In this document: positions 23,684 to 32,582 of the stretch, piece after piece | Layout: the number at the start of each line of letters is the position of its first letter | Numbering within the stretch: position 1 is the first letter of the stretch | Assembly: GCF_003477525.1 (NCBI RefSeq) | Contig: NZ_QUDO01000040.1 | Coordinates: 1-34,210 of the forward strand | DNA length: 34,210 nt | Direction of reading: 5' to 3' | Origin: Ruminococcus sp. AF41-9 | GTDB taxonomy: Bacteria > Bacillota > Clostridia > Lachnospirales > Lachnospiraceae | Made by a program: the position numbers and the translations under genes | The notes under the pieces: model-generated | The model's database searches: none | What the model was told of the DNA's origin: nothing | What the model saw: only the letters and a program-made list of their open reading frames with translations

Positions 23684-25147
23684 TTATTTATTTTTCTTTT
23701 TTGCAACTGCACAGTAGAATACAAATCCCAGCAGTACAAACGCTACGATCATCCATCCGGCCAGTGCTGCTGTTCCCAGGCCTGCGAATTTATCATAGTA
23801 GCCTTTCAGATAGATCACAATGATGATCGCCGGGATTCCATAGGATACATAGCCTTTCAGGGATTTCGGGAACTTCATTCCGTATCCGGCATTTGCTTCC
23901 GCGATAAAGTTATCCCATCCCCAACCATTCTTTCTGGTACAGAACAGAAGGTATCCAAGACTTCCCAGAGGAAGAAGGTTATTGGAAACAATAAAGTCTT
24001 CCAGATCCATGATATTGCTTCCATCGCCAAACGGCTGGAATCCGGAAAGTACATTAAATCCAAGTACACACGGAATACTTAAGATCACAACCAGAACCGC
24101 ACATACAATGACACTCTTCTTACGGTCCCAGTGGAACAGTTCCATGTTAAATACGATCAGGTTCTCAAATACTGCAATGATCGTTGAGATCGCTGCGAAT
24201 GTCAGGAACAGGAAGAACAGACTTCCCCATAATGCTCCGCCGCTCATCTGTGCAAAAATATTCGGCAGAGTGATAAAAATCAGGCTCGGACCTGCATCCG
24301 GCTGGATTCCATAGGCAAAACATGCCGGAATAATGATAAATCCTGCTGTCAGAGCTACAAAAGTATCCAGGATTGTGATATTTACCGCCTCACCTGTCAG
24401 GCTTCTGGTTCTGTCCAGATAACTTCCAAAGATCAGCATGGCACCAATACCGATGGATAAAGTAAAGAAAGACTGGCTTAATGCCGCAAATACAACATTA
24501 CCAATTCCTGCATCTTTGATCTTCTGGAAATCCGGAACCAGATAGAAACGGATTCCCTCTCCTGCACCATCCATCATAACGGAATGAACCGCCAGAACTA
24601 CCATAATGATCAGCAGCGCACTCATCATGACTTTGGAAATTTTTTCAATTCCGTTCTGAAGTCCCATAAAGCAGACTGCAAATCCGATCAGGCAGATGAT
24701 CACCATCCACAACGTCATGGTCGGTGCATTTCCCAGCATATCAGAGAAAGACTGTGTCACCATATCCGGTGTTGCTCCCACGAAATCTCCGCGGAGACTC
24801 TTTACACAATAGTAGAGCATCCATCCGCCTACTGTGGTATAGAACATCATTAACATGTAACATCCAATGATACCAATGGATTTCAGCGGCTTCCAGCAGG
24901 TTCCTTCCGGAGCCAGCTTATCGAAGCACTTTGCAACACTTGTATGACTTCCACGTCCTACTGTAAATTCAGATACCAGGACCGGAATACCAAGGATTAC
25001 CAGGAAGCAGAGATAAATCAGGATAAAAGCTGCTCCTCCATATGCTCCGCAGATATACGGAAACTTCCACACGTTTCCGATTCCAATGGCACATCCTGCT
25101 GATACCAGAATGAAACCAAGCCGTGAGCCAAACGCCTCTCTTTTCAT
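23684..25147 (-). CDS. Neurotransmitter:sodium symporter (NSS/SNF) family transporter
   Basis: This 487-aa membrane protein of the LeuT fold couples Na+ entry to amino-acid or related solute uptake. The N-terminal signature SRLGFILVSAGCAIGIGNVWKFPY (about residues 8-31) includes the unwound helix 1 GNVWKFPY, and helix 2 ends in the conserved GIPVLVSEFTVGR. About 11-12 helices can be traced, consistent with bacterial members; the chain ends in a Lys-rich tail (AVAKKKNK). AAAGGGGG lies nine bases before the ATG. It stands alone with its own terminator. Substrate specificity cannot be read; tryptophan, tyrosine, leucine or methionine are known for relatives. Confidence 0.9.
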   Translation of the reverse strand: MKREAFGSRLGFILVSAGCAIGIGNVWKFPYICGAYGGAAFILIYLCFLVILGIPVLVSEFTVGRGSHTSVAKCFDKLAPEGTCWKPLKSIGIIGCYMLMMFYTTVGGWMLYYCVKSLRGDFVGATPDMVTQSFSDMLGNAPTMTLWMVIICLIGFAVCFMGLQNGIEKISKVMMSALLIIMVVLAVHSVMMDGAGEGIRFYLVPDFQKIKDAGIGNVVFAALSQSFFTLSIGIGAMLIFGSYLDRTRSLTGEAVNITILDTFVALTAGFIIIPACFAYGIQPDAGPSLIFITLPNIFAQMSGGALWGSLFFLFLTFAAISTIIAVFENLIVFNMELFHWDRKKSVIVCAVLVVILSIPCVLGFNVLSGFQPFGDGSNIMDLEDFIVSNNLLPLGSLGYLLFCTRKNGWGWDNFIAEANAGYGMKFPKSLKGYVSYGIPAIIIVIYLKGYYDKFAGLGTAALAGWMIVAFVLLGFVFYCAVAKKKNK

Positions 25148-25249
25148 ACTGTTTTTCCCCCTTTTAGGTTTTTTATCATAAGCCGGACCAGCACATTAAC
25201 GCTTTGCCAGAGCGCTGTGCCGATTCAACGCATTAACGTATTTCAGCGC

Positions 25250-25287
25250 ACGATAAAAGGGCCTCGTATTTTCAGCCCTTTTATCGT
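25250..25287 (-). terminator. Perfect 13-bp inverted repeat after secA
   Basis: ACGATAAAAGGGC (25250-25262) and GCCCTTTTATCGT (25275-25287) pair perfectly around a 12-base loop, 72 bases past the secA stop. The T-run lies inside the stem rather than after it, so termination would be weak. An operator for the downstream symporter gene is an alternative. Confidence 0.5.
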
Positions 25288-25358
25288 ATCAGCAGGGATC
25301 AGTTTCCCTGCATTCAGTATTTTGTTTTCAATATTCATGTATTCCTGCAAGTGCAGTC

Positions 25359-27932
25359 TCAGGCTTTGTTCTTACGTCCACAGCACTGTTTGTATTTCTT
25401 ACCGCTTCCGCATGGACACGGATCGTTCGGATATACTTTGATTTCTTTTCTCTGGACAGGTTTCTTACCGGCGCTGTCATCCTTGTTTGTTCCGGTCACT
25501 TTGGCTACCTGCTCACGCTCGATTTTCTGCTCTACATGTACATGATACAGCATACGAAGGGTGTCTTCCTGAATGGATGCGATCATGTTGTTGAACATTT
25601 CGAATGCGCTCATCTTGTACTCGACAACCGGATCTCTCTGTCCGTATGCGGCAAGTCCGATACCCTGACGAAGGATTTCCATGTCATCAATGTGATCCAT
25701 CCACTTGCTGTCGATACATTTCAGAAGTACAACTCGCTCTAATTCACGAAGCTGTTCCGGTTCCGGGAACTCTGCTTCTTTTGCCTCGTAGAGTTTCACT
25801 GCTTCTTCTTTCAGCGCATGCTTGATCTCATCACGTTTCTTGCCTTTTACACTCTCCAGAGTCAGCGGCTGAACCGGAATGATCGGAAGAAGAACACCAT
25901 TGAATTCATTCAGATCCCATTCTTCAGAATCTACGTCATCAGAGAAGCACATATCCACATAAGTGTCTACCGTATCCTGGAGCATCTTGTAGATTGCTTC
26001 ACGCATGTTCTCACCGTCCAGAACCTGACGACGCTCTTTGTAAATGATCTCACGCTGTTCGTTGTTTACCTGGTCATAGTCGAGAAGATTCTTACGGATA
26101 CCAAAGTTGTTAAACTCGATCTTCTCCTGTGCTTTCTCGATCGCATTGGAAAGCATCTTATGTTCGATCTGCTCATTCTCTGCAACACCCAGAGAAGTAA
26201 AGATCTTCATCAGTCTCTCAGAACCGAACAGACGCATCAGATCATCTTCCAGGGAAATGTAGAAACGGGATTCACCCGGGTCACCCTGACGGCCGGAACG
26301 TCCACGGAGCTGATTATCAATACGTCTGGACTCATGACGCTCTGTACCAATGATCATCAGACCACCGGCATTTCTTGCCACCTCATCCAGTTTAATATCT
26401 GTACCACGACCTGCCATGTTAGTAGCGATGGTAACCGCACCTGCATGTCCGGCCTGTTTAACGATCTCTGCCTCAAGTTCATGGAACTTCGCATTCAGTA
26501 CGTTATGTTTGATTCCCTGTCTCTTCAGCATACGGCTGAGAAGTTCAGATGTTTCAATGGTAATCGTACCAACCAGTACAGGCTGCTGTTTTGCATGAGC
26601 TTCCACTACAGCATTGACAACTGCATTGAATTTCTCTTTCTTTGTCATGTAAACGGCATCTTCATGGTCCTGACGGATGACCGGTCTGTTGGTCGGAATC
26701 TCAACAACGTCCATTGCATAGATATCACGGAACTCTTTTTCCTCTGTAAGAGCTGTACCTGTCATACCACCCTTCTTATCATATTTGTTAAAGAAGTTCT
26801 GGAATGTGATGGTTGCCAGAGTCTTGCTCTCACGTTTGATCTTAACATGCTCTTTTGCTTCGATTGCCTGATGAAGGCCATCAGAATAACGACGTCCCGG
26901 CATGATACGTCCGGTAAACTCATCGACAATAAGGATCTCGTCATCTTTTACTACATAGTCCTGATCCTTGTGCATCAGGTTGTGTGCACGAAGTGCAAGA
27001 GTGATGTTGTGCTGGATCTCCAGATTCTCCGGATCGGCCAGGTTCTCAATGTGGAAGAATTTCTCTACTTTATGAACACCCTGCTCGGTCAGGTTGACGA
27101 TCTTATCTTTCTCATTAACAACGAAGTCACCGGTTTCGATAACTTCCTCACCCATGATGGCTGCCATCTTTGTCATCTCATGGCTGGCTTCACCACGCTC
27201 TAACTGCTGGGCAAGGATATCGCAGGCTTCATACAGCTTTGTAGATTTGCCGCTCTGTCCGGAAATGATCAGAGGAGTACGGGCCTCATCAATAAGAATG
27301 GAGTCAACCTCATCGATGATACAGTAATGCAGATCTCTCTGTACCAGCTGTTCTTTATAGATAACCATGTTGTCACGCAGATAATCGAAACCAAGTTCGT
27401 TATTGGTAACATAAGTAATATCACATCCATATGCAGCACGGCGTTCATCCTGCTTCATATCATTTAAAATAACACCGACAGTCAGGCCAAGGAATTCATG
27501 GATCTGTCCCATCTCTTCCGCATCTCGTTTTGCCAGATAATCATTGACTGTTACGATATGCACGCCTTTGCCTTCCAGAGCGTTTAAGTATGCCGGAAGT
27601 GTGGCAACAAGTGTCTTACCTTCACCGGTTCTCATCTCTGCGATACGTCCCTGGTGAAGAATGATACCACCGATAAGCTGTACACGGTAATGCTCCATTC
27701 CAAGGACACGTTTGCCGGCCTCACGTACAACGGCAAATGCCTCCGGAAGCAGGTCATCCAGTGTCTCTCCCTCTTCAAGACGTTTCTTGAACTCTCTCGT
27801 TTTTCCTTTCAGTTCCTCGTCGCTTAACTTCTGCATGTCCGGGCGCAGGCTCTCGATTTTCTCAACCAGAGGCATGATACGTTTTACCTCTCGCTGGCTG
27901 CGGGTCCCGAATACTTTTGAAAACATATTCAT
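25359..27932 (-). CDS. secA: Preprotein translocase ATPase SecA
   Basis: This 857-aa motor drives secreted proteins through SecYEG. Walker A is RTGEGKT (101-107), the DEAD-type box is [13 protein letters not shown] (about 208-220), and NBD2 has [13 protein letters not shown] (about 503-515) and [13 protein letters not shown]. The C-terminus carries the zinc-binding tail [14 protein letters not shown], which helps bind SecB-like partners or lipid. Length is normal for Clostridia. The ATG at 27932 has AGGAG about 12 bp upstream, a slightly long spacing; a second in-frame ATG lies two codons later. It stands alone between malQ and the symporter gene. In many Firmicutes secA lies beside prfB, and here it is about 10 kb away. 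Downstream clients in this window include OppA, the BspA-like protein and the carboxypeptidase. Confidence 0.97.
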   Translation of the reverse strand: MNMFSKVFGTRSQREVKRIMPLVEKIESLRPDMQKLSDEELKGKTREFKKRLEEGETLDDLLPEAFAVVREAGKRVLGMEHYRVQLIGGIILHQGRIAEMRTGEGKTLVATLPAYLNALEGKGVHIVTVNDYLAKRDAEEMGQIHEFLGLTVGVILNDMKQDERRAAYGCDITYVTNNELGFDYLRDNMVIYKEQLVQRDLHYCIIDEVDSILIDEARTPLIISGQSGKSTKLYEACDILAQQLERGEASHEMTKMAAIMGEEVIETGDFVVNEKDKIVNLTEQGVHKVEKFFHIENLADPENLEIQHNITLALRAHNLMHKDQDYVVKDDEILIVDEFTGRIMPGRRYSDGLHQAIEAKEHVKIKRESKTLATITFQNFFNKYDKKGGMTGTALTEEKEFRDIYAMDVVEIPTNRPVIRQDHEDAVYMTKKEKFNAVVNAVVEAHAKQQPVLVGTITIETSELLSRMLKRQGIKHNVLNAKFHELEAEIVKQAGHAGAVTIATNMAGRGTDIKLDEVARNAGGLMIIGTERHESRRIDNQLRGRSGRQGDPGESRFYISLEDDLMRLFGSERLMKIFTSLGVAENEQIEHKMLSNAIEKAQEKIEFNNFGIRKNLLDYDQVNNEQREIIYKERRQVLDGENMREAIYKMLQDTVDTYVDMCFSDDVDSEEWDLNEFNGVLLPIIPVQPLTLESVKGKKRDEIKHALKEEAVKLYEAKEAEFPEPEQLRELERVVLLKCIDSKWMDHIDDMEILRQGIGLAAYGQRDPVVEYKMSAFEMFNNMIASIQEDTLRMLYHVHVEQKIEREQVAKVTGTNKDDSAGKKPVQRKEIKVYPNDPCPCGSGKKYKQCCGRKNKA

Positions 27933-28063
27933 AGGTCTGTCTTACTCCTGTTTATCTCTTTATTCTTAAAATTTATAAAACATTACAAAGCATTGTTACT
28001 GTCTCTCACAGCAACATGCCTCGCCGGATAGTAACATATGAATACATAAATTATAATATATAA

Positions 28064-28094
28064 ATTATAAATATATAAATATCAGCTATATCAA
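28064..28094 (-). promoter_or_regulatory. AT-rich secA upstream region with weak promoter boxes
   Basis: On the minus strand TTGATA (28094-28089) and TATAAT (28069-28064) are 19 bases apart, and another TATAAT lies at 28055-28050. The whole 27933-28212 interval is very AT-rich, so chance matches are likely. I see no riboswitch there. Confidence 0.3.
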
Positions 28095-28212
28095 CTATCT
28101 TAACATTTCCTGTGAACAGTACACACTATTCTTTTATATACGTAATACTAAACTATTCTAACACTTTCCTATATGGAAAACAATGAATTTTTCATGAACA
28201 AACTAAAAAGAA

Positions 28213-29685
28213 TCATCGCTCTGTCTGAATGATCAGTCTGCCAAATTTCTGCAACTCTTTCTCTGCCTGTGCAAAATCCGGCAAATGCCACTCCCAGTTC
28301 GGAGAACCGATGGTTCCCGGTGTATTGATGCGGCCCTCTTTTCCCAGTCCCAGAATATCAGAAAGCGGTGTGATCGCATATTCTGCCTGATTCTGCATGG
28401 TATACTGTAAAAATCTGTCCTTTACAGAGCCCTGTGAGGCTCCTGCCTTCTTCAGCATGCGGCGGATTTTTCTTCTGGCGGCTGTGCTCAGGCTGTCATA
28501 CCACTGCATGATCGTGTCATTATCATGTGTTCCTGTATAGAAGATCATGTTTTCCACATCATGGAAGGTATCGCGGGCATATTTTCCACCTGTTTCTATG
28601 GAAAAAATCAGAACTTTCATACCTTTCAGATGATAATGGTCTTTCAGCTCCAGAACTTCCGGACGCAGCAGTCCCAGATCCTCTGCGACAAGGTTTACTC
28701 CCGGAATCTCTTTTCTCAGAGTATCGATCACTTCATATCCCGGTGCTTCGATCCATTCTCCCTCAATGGCAGTCGGACAGGTTGCCGGAATCTTCCAGAA
28801 AGTATCAAATGCGCGGAAATGGTCAATTCTGATAATGTCAAACAGCTTACTGTTGTAACCGATGCGTTCTACCCAGAACTGATAATTATTTTCTTTCAGA
28901 TAGTCCCAGTCATAGATCGGATTTCCCCATCTCTGGCCTGTGGCACTGAAATAGTCCGGCGGTACTCCTGCGATAAAGATCGGTCTGCCATCTGTGTCCA
29001 GAAGGAAGTTATCTTTGCCGCCCCAGACGTCTACGGAATCCTGGCCTACATAGAACGGAACATCTCCCATGATCTCAATACCAGCTTCATTGGCAGCGCG
29101 TTTCACAGCCATCCACTGTGTATAGAAAAGATACTGAAGAAACATCTGATACTGAGCTTCTGCCTCTACCTCTGCGGATAATTCCTGTCTGTTCTCCGGC
29201 CAGGTCCGGTATTCTTCCGGCCAGTCGTTCCAGCAGTCCCCGTTGTTCGCCTTCTTTAATGCACGGAATACGCCATACTCATAGACCCATTCCTGTGCTG
29301 CAAACTCTTTATAAGCGGCCTCTTCCTGTCCTTTTTTCTCTGTAAAGGCAGCAAATGCTTCTCGTAAAAAAGGTTCTCTGTATGCACGGACAGCCTCATA
29401 ATCTACCTTTCGTGCATTCTCCTGAAATGCCTCCGGTTTCGTTTTCAGCAGACCTTCCTCTGCGAGCGTGTCCAGACTGATATACAGTTCATCTCCTGCA
29501 CAGGAGGAATATGGCTGATACGGAGAATTTCCATAGCCAACCGGGTTCAGCGGCAGGATCTGCCAGATTTTTACGTGGTTCTTTTTTAATAATTCTATAA
29601 AATGAAATGCCGCCTCTCCAAGCTCTCCGGCACCGATACGTGACGGAAGTGCAGAAACCGGCATTAAAACTCCGGCTTTTCTCAT
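28213..29685 (-). CDS. malQ: 4-alpha-glucanotransferase (amylomaltase)
   Basis: This 490-aa GH77 enzyme transfers alpha-1,4-glucan segments between maltodextrins in the cytoplasm during starch, glycogen or maltose use. The N-terminus (GVLMPVSALPSRIG) and NSPYQPYSS are typical. The catalytic positions are present: nucleophile Asp in IIRIDHFRAF (about 291-300), acid/base Glu in LVAEDLG (about 336-342) and the transition-state Asp in THDNDT (about 388-393). AGGAAGGGG precedes the ATG. No other glycogen or maltose gene is adjacent; the upstream side holds a MITE-like palindrome and the hpf terminator. Confidence 0.96.
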   Translation of the reverse strand: MRKAGVLMPVSALPSRIGAGELGEAAFHFIELLKKNHVKIWQILPLNPVGYGNSPYQPYSSCAGDELYISLDTLAEEGLLKTKPEAFQENARKVDYEAVRAYREPFLREAFAAFTEKKGQEEAAYKEFAAQEWVYEYGVFRALKKANNGDCWNDWPEEYRTWPENRQELSAEVEAEAQYQMFLQYLFYTQWMAVKRAANEAGIEIMGDVPFYVGQDSVDVWGGKDNFLLDTDGRPIFIAGVPPDYFSATGQRWGNPIYDWDYLKENNYQFWVERIGYNSKLFDIIRIDHFRAFDTFWKIPATCPTAIEGEWIEAPGYEVIDTLRKEIPGVNLVAEDLGLLRPEVLELKDHYHLKGMKVLIFSIETGGKYARDTFHDVENMIFYTGTHDNDTIMQWYDSLSTAARRKIRRMLKKAGASQGSVKDRFLQYTMQNQAEYAITPLSDILGLGKEGRINTPGTIGSPNWEWHLPDFAQAEKELQKFGRLIIQTER

Positions 29686-29719
29686 TATTTTTTACCCCTT
29701 CCTTTTAATTTCATCTGTT

Positions 29720-29880
29720 TATAGCGATCCTCTAAAATAACGCATCTTAATCCAGTCCATCAGAGGGTGAAATCCTGCGTCAGATATCTTTGCCGTGCGT
29801 CAGCACGCCTGCAGATATCTTCCTTGTCTTTCACCCTCTGCTGAACTGTCTTAAATGCATTATTTACGAGGATTGCTATA
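29720..29880. mobile_element. MITE-like 161-bp palindrome bounded by TA
   Basis: The two halves are near-complete inverted repeats. TATAGCGATCCTC at 29720-29732 matches the complement of GAGGATTGCTATA at 29868-29880. The match continues through AATAACGCAT/ATGCATTATT and CAGAGGGTGAAA/TTTCACCCTCTG to a central GTGCG-TCA-GCAC hairpin. TA at each end is what a Tc1/IS630-type insertion would leave. It has no coding capacity. It lies about 35 bp upstream of malQ and could also act as an RNA hairpin. Family assignment needs other copies. Confidence 0.65.
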
Positions 29881-29907
29881 GCATTTTACCATACTTTAAG
29901 TACTGCG

Positions 29908-29955
29908 TCAAAAAAACTCCATGCAGAAGTTTCTTTTTCTGCATGGAGTTTTTTT
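29908..29955. terminator. Bidirectional terminator of hpf
   Basis: A perfect 11-bp stem, ACTCCATGCAG/CTGCATGGAGT (29916-29926 and 29939-29949), has T-runs of seven on both strands. It is about 90 bases past the hpf stop on the minus strand. Confidence 0.85.
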
Positions 29956-30039
29956 ATGCTGTTACAGTTCCCCTCAGGTCTGGTAACATTATGTTTTCTG
30001 ATTTAATTTTTTATTCTCTTTTCAACTCTTTTTGTCTGA

Positions 30040-30567
<528 letters not shown>

Positions 30568-30598
30568 GCTTCCATCCCCTTTGCTGTTTGATGAATCT

Positions 30599-30607
30599 AT
30601 TATAACA
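30599..30607 (-). promoter_or_regulatory. Extended -10 promoter of hpf
   Basis: The minus strand reads TGTTATAAT, a perfect -10 box with the TGn extension (box 30604-30599), about 32 bases before the ATG. The -35 region (GTTAAA at 17 bases) is weak, as is usual for extended -10 promoters. Confidence 0.55.
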
Positions 30608-30761
30608 CACATTTTTGAATTTTAACACTATTTTATTAAAATTTCACATTTTTTCTGTTTACTTTAGGAATAAGTTCCAAGTTCTTGTCCCAATAGTGAC
30701 AGAATATACTTAAATTCACCCATTTTCGTAACGGTTCTGTGACTTTAGAGTTACTTTTTTC

Positions 30762-31529
30762 TTATAATTTTACAAGTTCTGTAAACGGAATCGTTCCGCC
30801 GAAAAGATCCAGTGCGCTTCCCACCGTAACATCCAGACGGCCTTTTCCATAAGTTCTCAGATCTTCAATATCTTTCATGGAACCGACCCCTCCTGCATAG
30901 GTTACCGGGCGTCCGGTATATTCGCTCAGCAGTGCTGCAAGTTCTGTCTCCACTCCATGAGCTTTGCCTTCCACATCCACTGCATGAACCAGAAATTCAT
31001 CACAATAGCTTCCCAGTTTCTCCATTGTCTCCAGAGTTACCGGAACTTCTGTAAATTTCTGCCAGCGGTCTGTTACAATGTAATAACTGTCTCCTTTTTT
31101 GCGGCAGCTCAGATCCAGCACAAGATGTTCTTTTCCTGCTGCCTGCTCCATCTGTTCCAGTTTTTCCCAGGAAATTTTTCCATCTTTAAATACATAGGAA
31201 GTCACGATCACATGACTGGCACCGGCTTTCAGATACTCTCCTGCATTGTCCGGACTGACTCCCCCTCCAATCTGAAGTCCGCCCTGATATGCAGCAAGCG
31301 CGAGCATTGCCTGTGCTTTTGTCGCTTCATAATAAGGAGAATCCTGACTGTTGAGCAGGATCACATGGCCGCCTCTGATCCCGGCATCTTTATAAAGTCT
31401 GGCATAAAAAGCAGCATCCTGTTCCGACACAAAGTTCTCCTGTGCCTGATCCTGAACATCTGTCAGGCTGCCTCCCACGATCTGTTTCACTTTTCCATTA
31501 TGTATATCAATACATGGTCGAAATTTCAT
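30762..31529 (-). CDS. hisA: ProFAR isomerase HisA, eukaryotic type
   Basis: This 255-aa (beta-alpha)8 barrel isomerises ProFAR to PRFAR in histidine biosynthesis. Its closest pattern is the yeast HIS6 type, not ordinary bacterial HisA. It has CIDIHNGKVKQIVGGSLT near the start (Asp8 as a catalytic base), NFVSEQDAAFYARLYKD at about 32-48, LQIGGGV, VIVTSYVFKDGK, the segment LVLDLSCRK (about 136-144), FLVHAVDVEG and a final SALDLFGG. Two internal phosphate-binding GG motifs are retained. AAGGGA precedes the ATG. No other his gene is nearby; hpf and a lipoprotein gene flank it, so it is an isolated pathway gene. I know of eukaryotic-type HisA entries in some bacteria; how common it is in this family I cannot check. 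Confidence 0.88.
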   Translation of the reverse strand: MKFRPCIDIHNGKVKQIVGGSLTDVQDQAQENFVSEQDAAFYARLYKDAGIRGGHVILLNSQDSPYYEATKAQAMLALAAYQGGLQIGGGVSPDNAGEYLKAGASHVIVTSYVFKDGKISWEKLEQMEQAAGKEHLVLDLSCRKKGDSYYIVTDRWQKFTEVPVTLETMEKLGSYCDEFLVHAVDVEGKAHGVETELAALLSEYTGRPVTYAGGVGSMKDIEDLRTYGKGRLDVTVGSALDLFGGTIPFTELVKL

Positions 31530-31602
31530 CTTTCTTTCTGTCCCTTCTTCATTCTACATCAGGTGGATAAAAAGCATTCTCTTCGAAACCTGCCTGATTC
31601 GA

Positions 31603-31643
31603 GTCAAGCGGATAAAAACATCCGCTTCGCTATTTGGTTAAAA
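31603..31643 (+). repeat. Dispersed repeat, short derivative (copy D)
   Basis: GTCAAGCGGAT and ATCCGCTTCGCTA match the left hairpin of copy A (with a different loop). They join directly to TTTGGTTAAA, which matches the right end of copy A (about 157-165). It lies between hisA and the lipoprotein 3' end. The rest of that gap shows only a lipoprotein terminator. Confidence 0.6.
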
Positions 31644-31747
31644 CATTCCGGCGGCTCTGCACTTTTCCACATTACCTCAGGAAAGTTTTGATATCTACAG
31701 GATATCACACCCTGCCCGTCTCCTGCAACCCCAAAAGAATCTGTTTA

Positions 31748-31788
31748 CAGGAAAAAGGCCGTGCCTTCCCGCATCAGCCTTTTCCCTG
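31748..31788 (-). terminator. Probable terminator of the lipoprotein gene
   Basis: CAGGAAAAAGGC (31748-31759) pairs with GCCTTTTCCCTG (31777-31788) with one internal mismatch. On the minus strand the last arm ends in GCCTTTTTCCTG, with T-rich sequence inside the arm and little after it. It lies 29 bases past the stop. Confidence 0.45.
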
Positions 31789-31817
31789 GATCATTTCTTC
31801 TCGTTTTCTGTTCTTTT

Positions 31818-32357
31818 TTATCTGCCTTCAGCAGCGTTTCCGACTGCATCACCTACATCTTCCACTGCGTTCCCCACACCCTCGCCAAGGTCTCTGACAC
31901 TGTTTCCAAGCTCACCTGATACGGTTCCGTCACCATTATTGTTTCTGTCCACATTTGCATCGCCGGAATTTATGTCTGTATCATTGCCTGCCATTCCGTC
32001 TTCTGCGGCTCCGTTTCCGGTCAGGTTATCATCTGCCACACCGTTTTCTGTGACAGCTCCGGCGTTATCTGTCGTATTATCTGCACTGTCATTTGCCGTA
32101 TTATTTTCATTTCTGTTATTGGCGGCATTACCTGCTGCATCGTTTCGGTTATTGTCAGTGCCATTATTCCGGTCATTTGCATCTGTATTGCCAATATCAT
32201 CCACGTTGTCATCTTCTGTCATGTTTTCGTCTGTCATATTTTCCTCATTCGTGTCAACCTCGTCTGCCGCATTATTGTTATTTCCACAGGCAGTAAACAT
32301 ACACAGTGTCAGAATCAGTGCTGTACTCATAAGAATCTTTTTTGCTTTTTTTCTCAT
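31818..32357 (-). CDS. Asn/Asp-rich lipoprotein of unknown function
   Basis: This 179-aa protein has a clear lipoprotein signal (MRKKAKKILMSTALILTLC, lipobox FTAC, Cys24), so it should be anchored to the outer face of the membrane. Residues 25-145 are low-complexity and acidic, dominated by Asn, Asp, Ala, Gly, Thr and Glu, and likely disordered. The last 30 residues change character to an amphipathic helix-like stretch with a seven-residue rhythm (LGEGVGNAVEDVGDAVGNA). GGAG lies six bases before the ATG. I do not recognise a family. The layout suggests a long flexible tether holding a short C-terminal helix away from the membrane. It is divergent from the carboxypeptidase gene, about 225 bp away, which may mean a shared envelope role. 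Confidence 0.8.
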   Translation of the reverse strand: MRKKAKKILMSTALILTLCMFTACGNNNNAADEVDTNEENMTDENMTEDDNVDDIGNTDANDRNNGTDNNRNDAAGNAANNRNENNTANDSADNTTDNAGAVTENGVADDNLTGNGAAEDGMAGNDTDINSGDANVDRNNNGDGTVSGELGNSVRDLGEGVGNAVEDVGDAVGNAAEGR

Positions 32358-32430
32358 ATTCGTCTCCTGTTCCCGGAATATGCTCTGCCATTTTCTCCCG
32401 CAGATGCTCTCCGAACTTTATATTTTCCTG

Positions 32431-32457
32431 GTTACTGCCCGTTCCGTGAACAGTAAC
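32431..32457. promoter_or_regulatory. Inverted repeat between the lipoprotein and carboxypeptidase genes
   Basis: A perfect 7-bp dyad, GTTACTG/CAGTAAC, is spaced by 13 bases in a divergent intergenic region, a common position for an operator. There is no T-run. No convincing promoter boxes for either gene stand out. Confidence 0.4.
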
Positions 32458-32582
32458 AATTTCTGTACCCTTAATATGTGCATAAAATCAGATCATATTC
32501 TGGAAAAATTTTACTGTAAGTGTTATATTGATAATTGCCTGAGAGCAGAAAATAATTACAAAGAAGTCAAAGGAGAATTTTT

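Noticed and set aside
25818..27203. 461-codon open frame on the plus strand
   Set aside because: It is antisense to secA, whose protein is complete and conserved. The antisense peptide is Leu/Cys/His-rich, has no plausible ribosome site and resembles nothing I know.
31530..31600. Further decayed copy of the dispersed repeat (CAGGTGGATAAAAAGCA region)
   Set aside because: Similarity to copy D is limited to about a dozen bases and could be chance.
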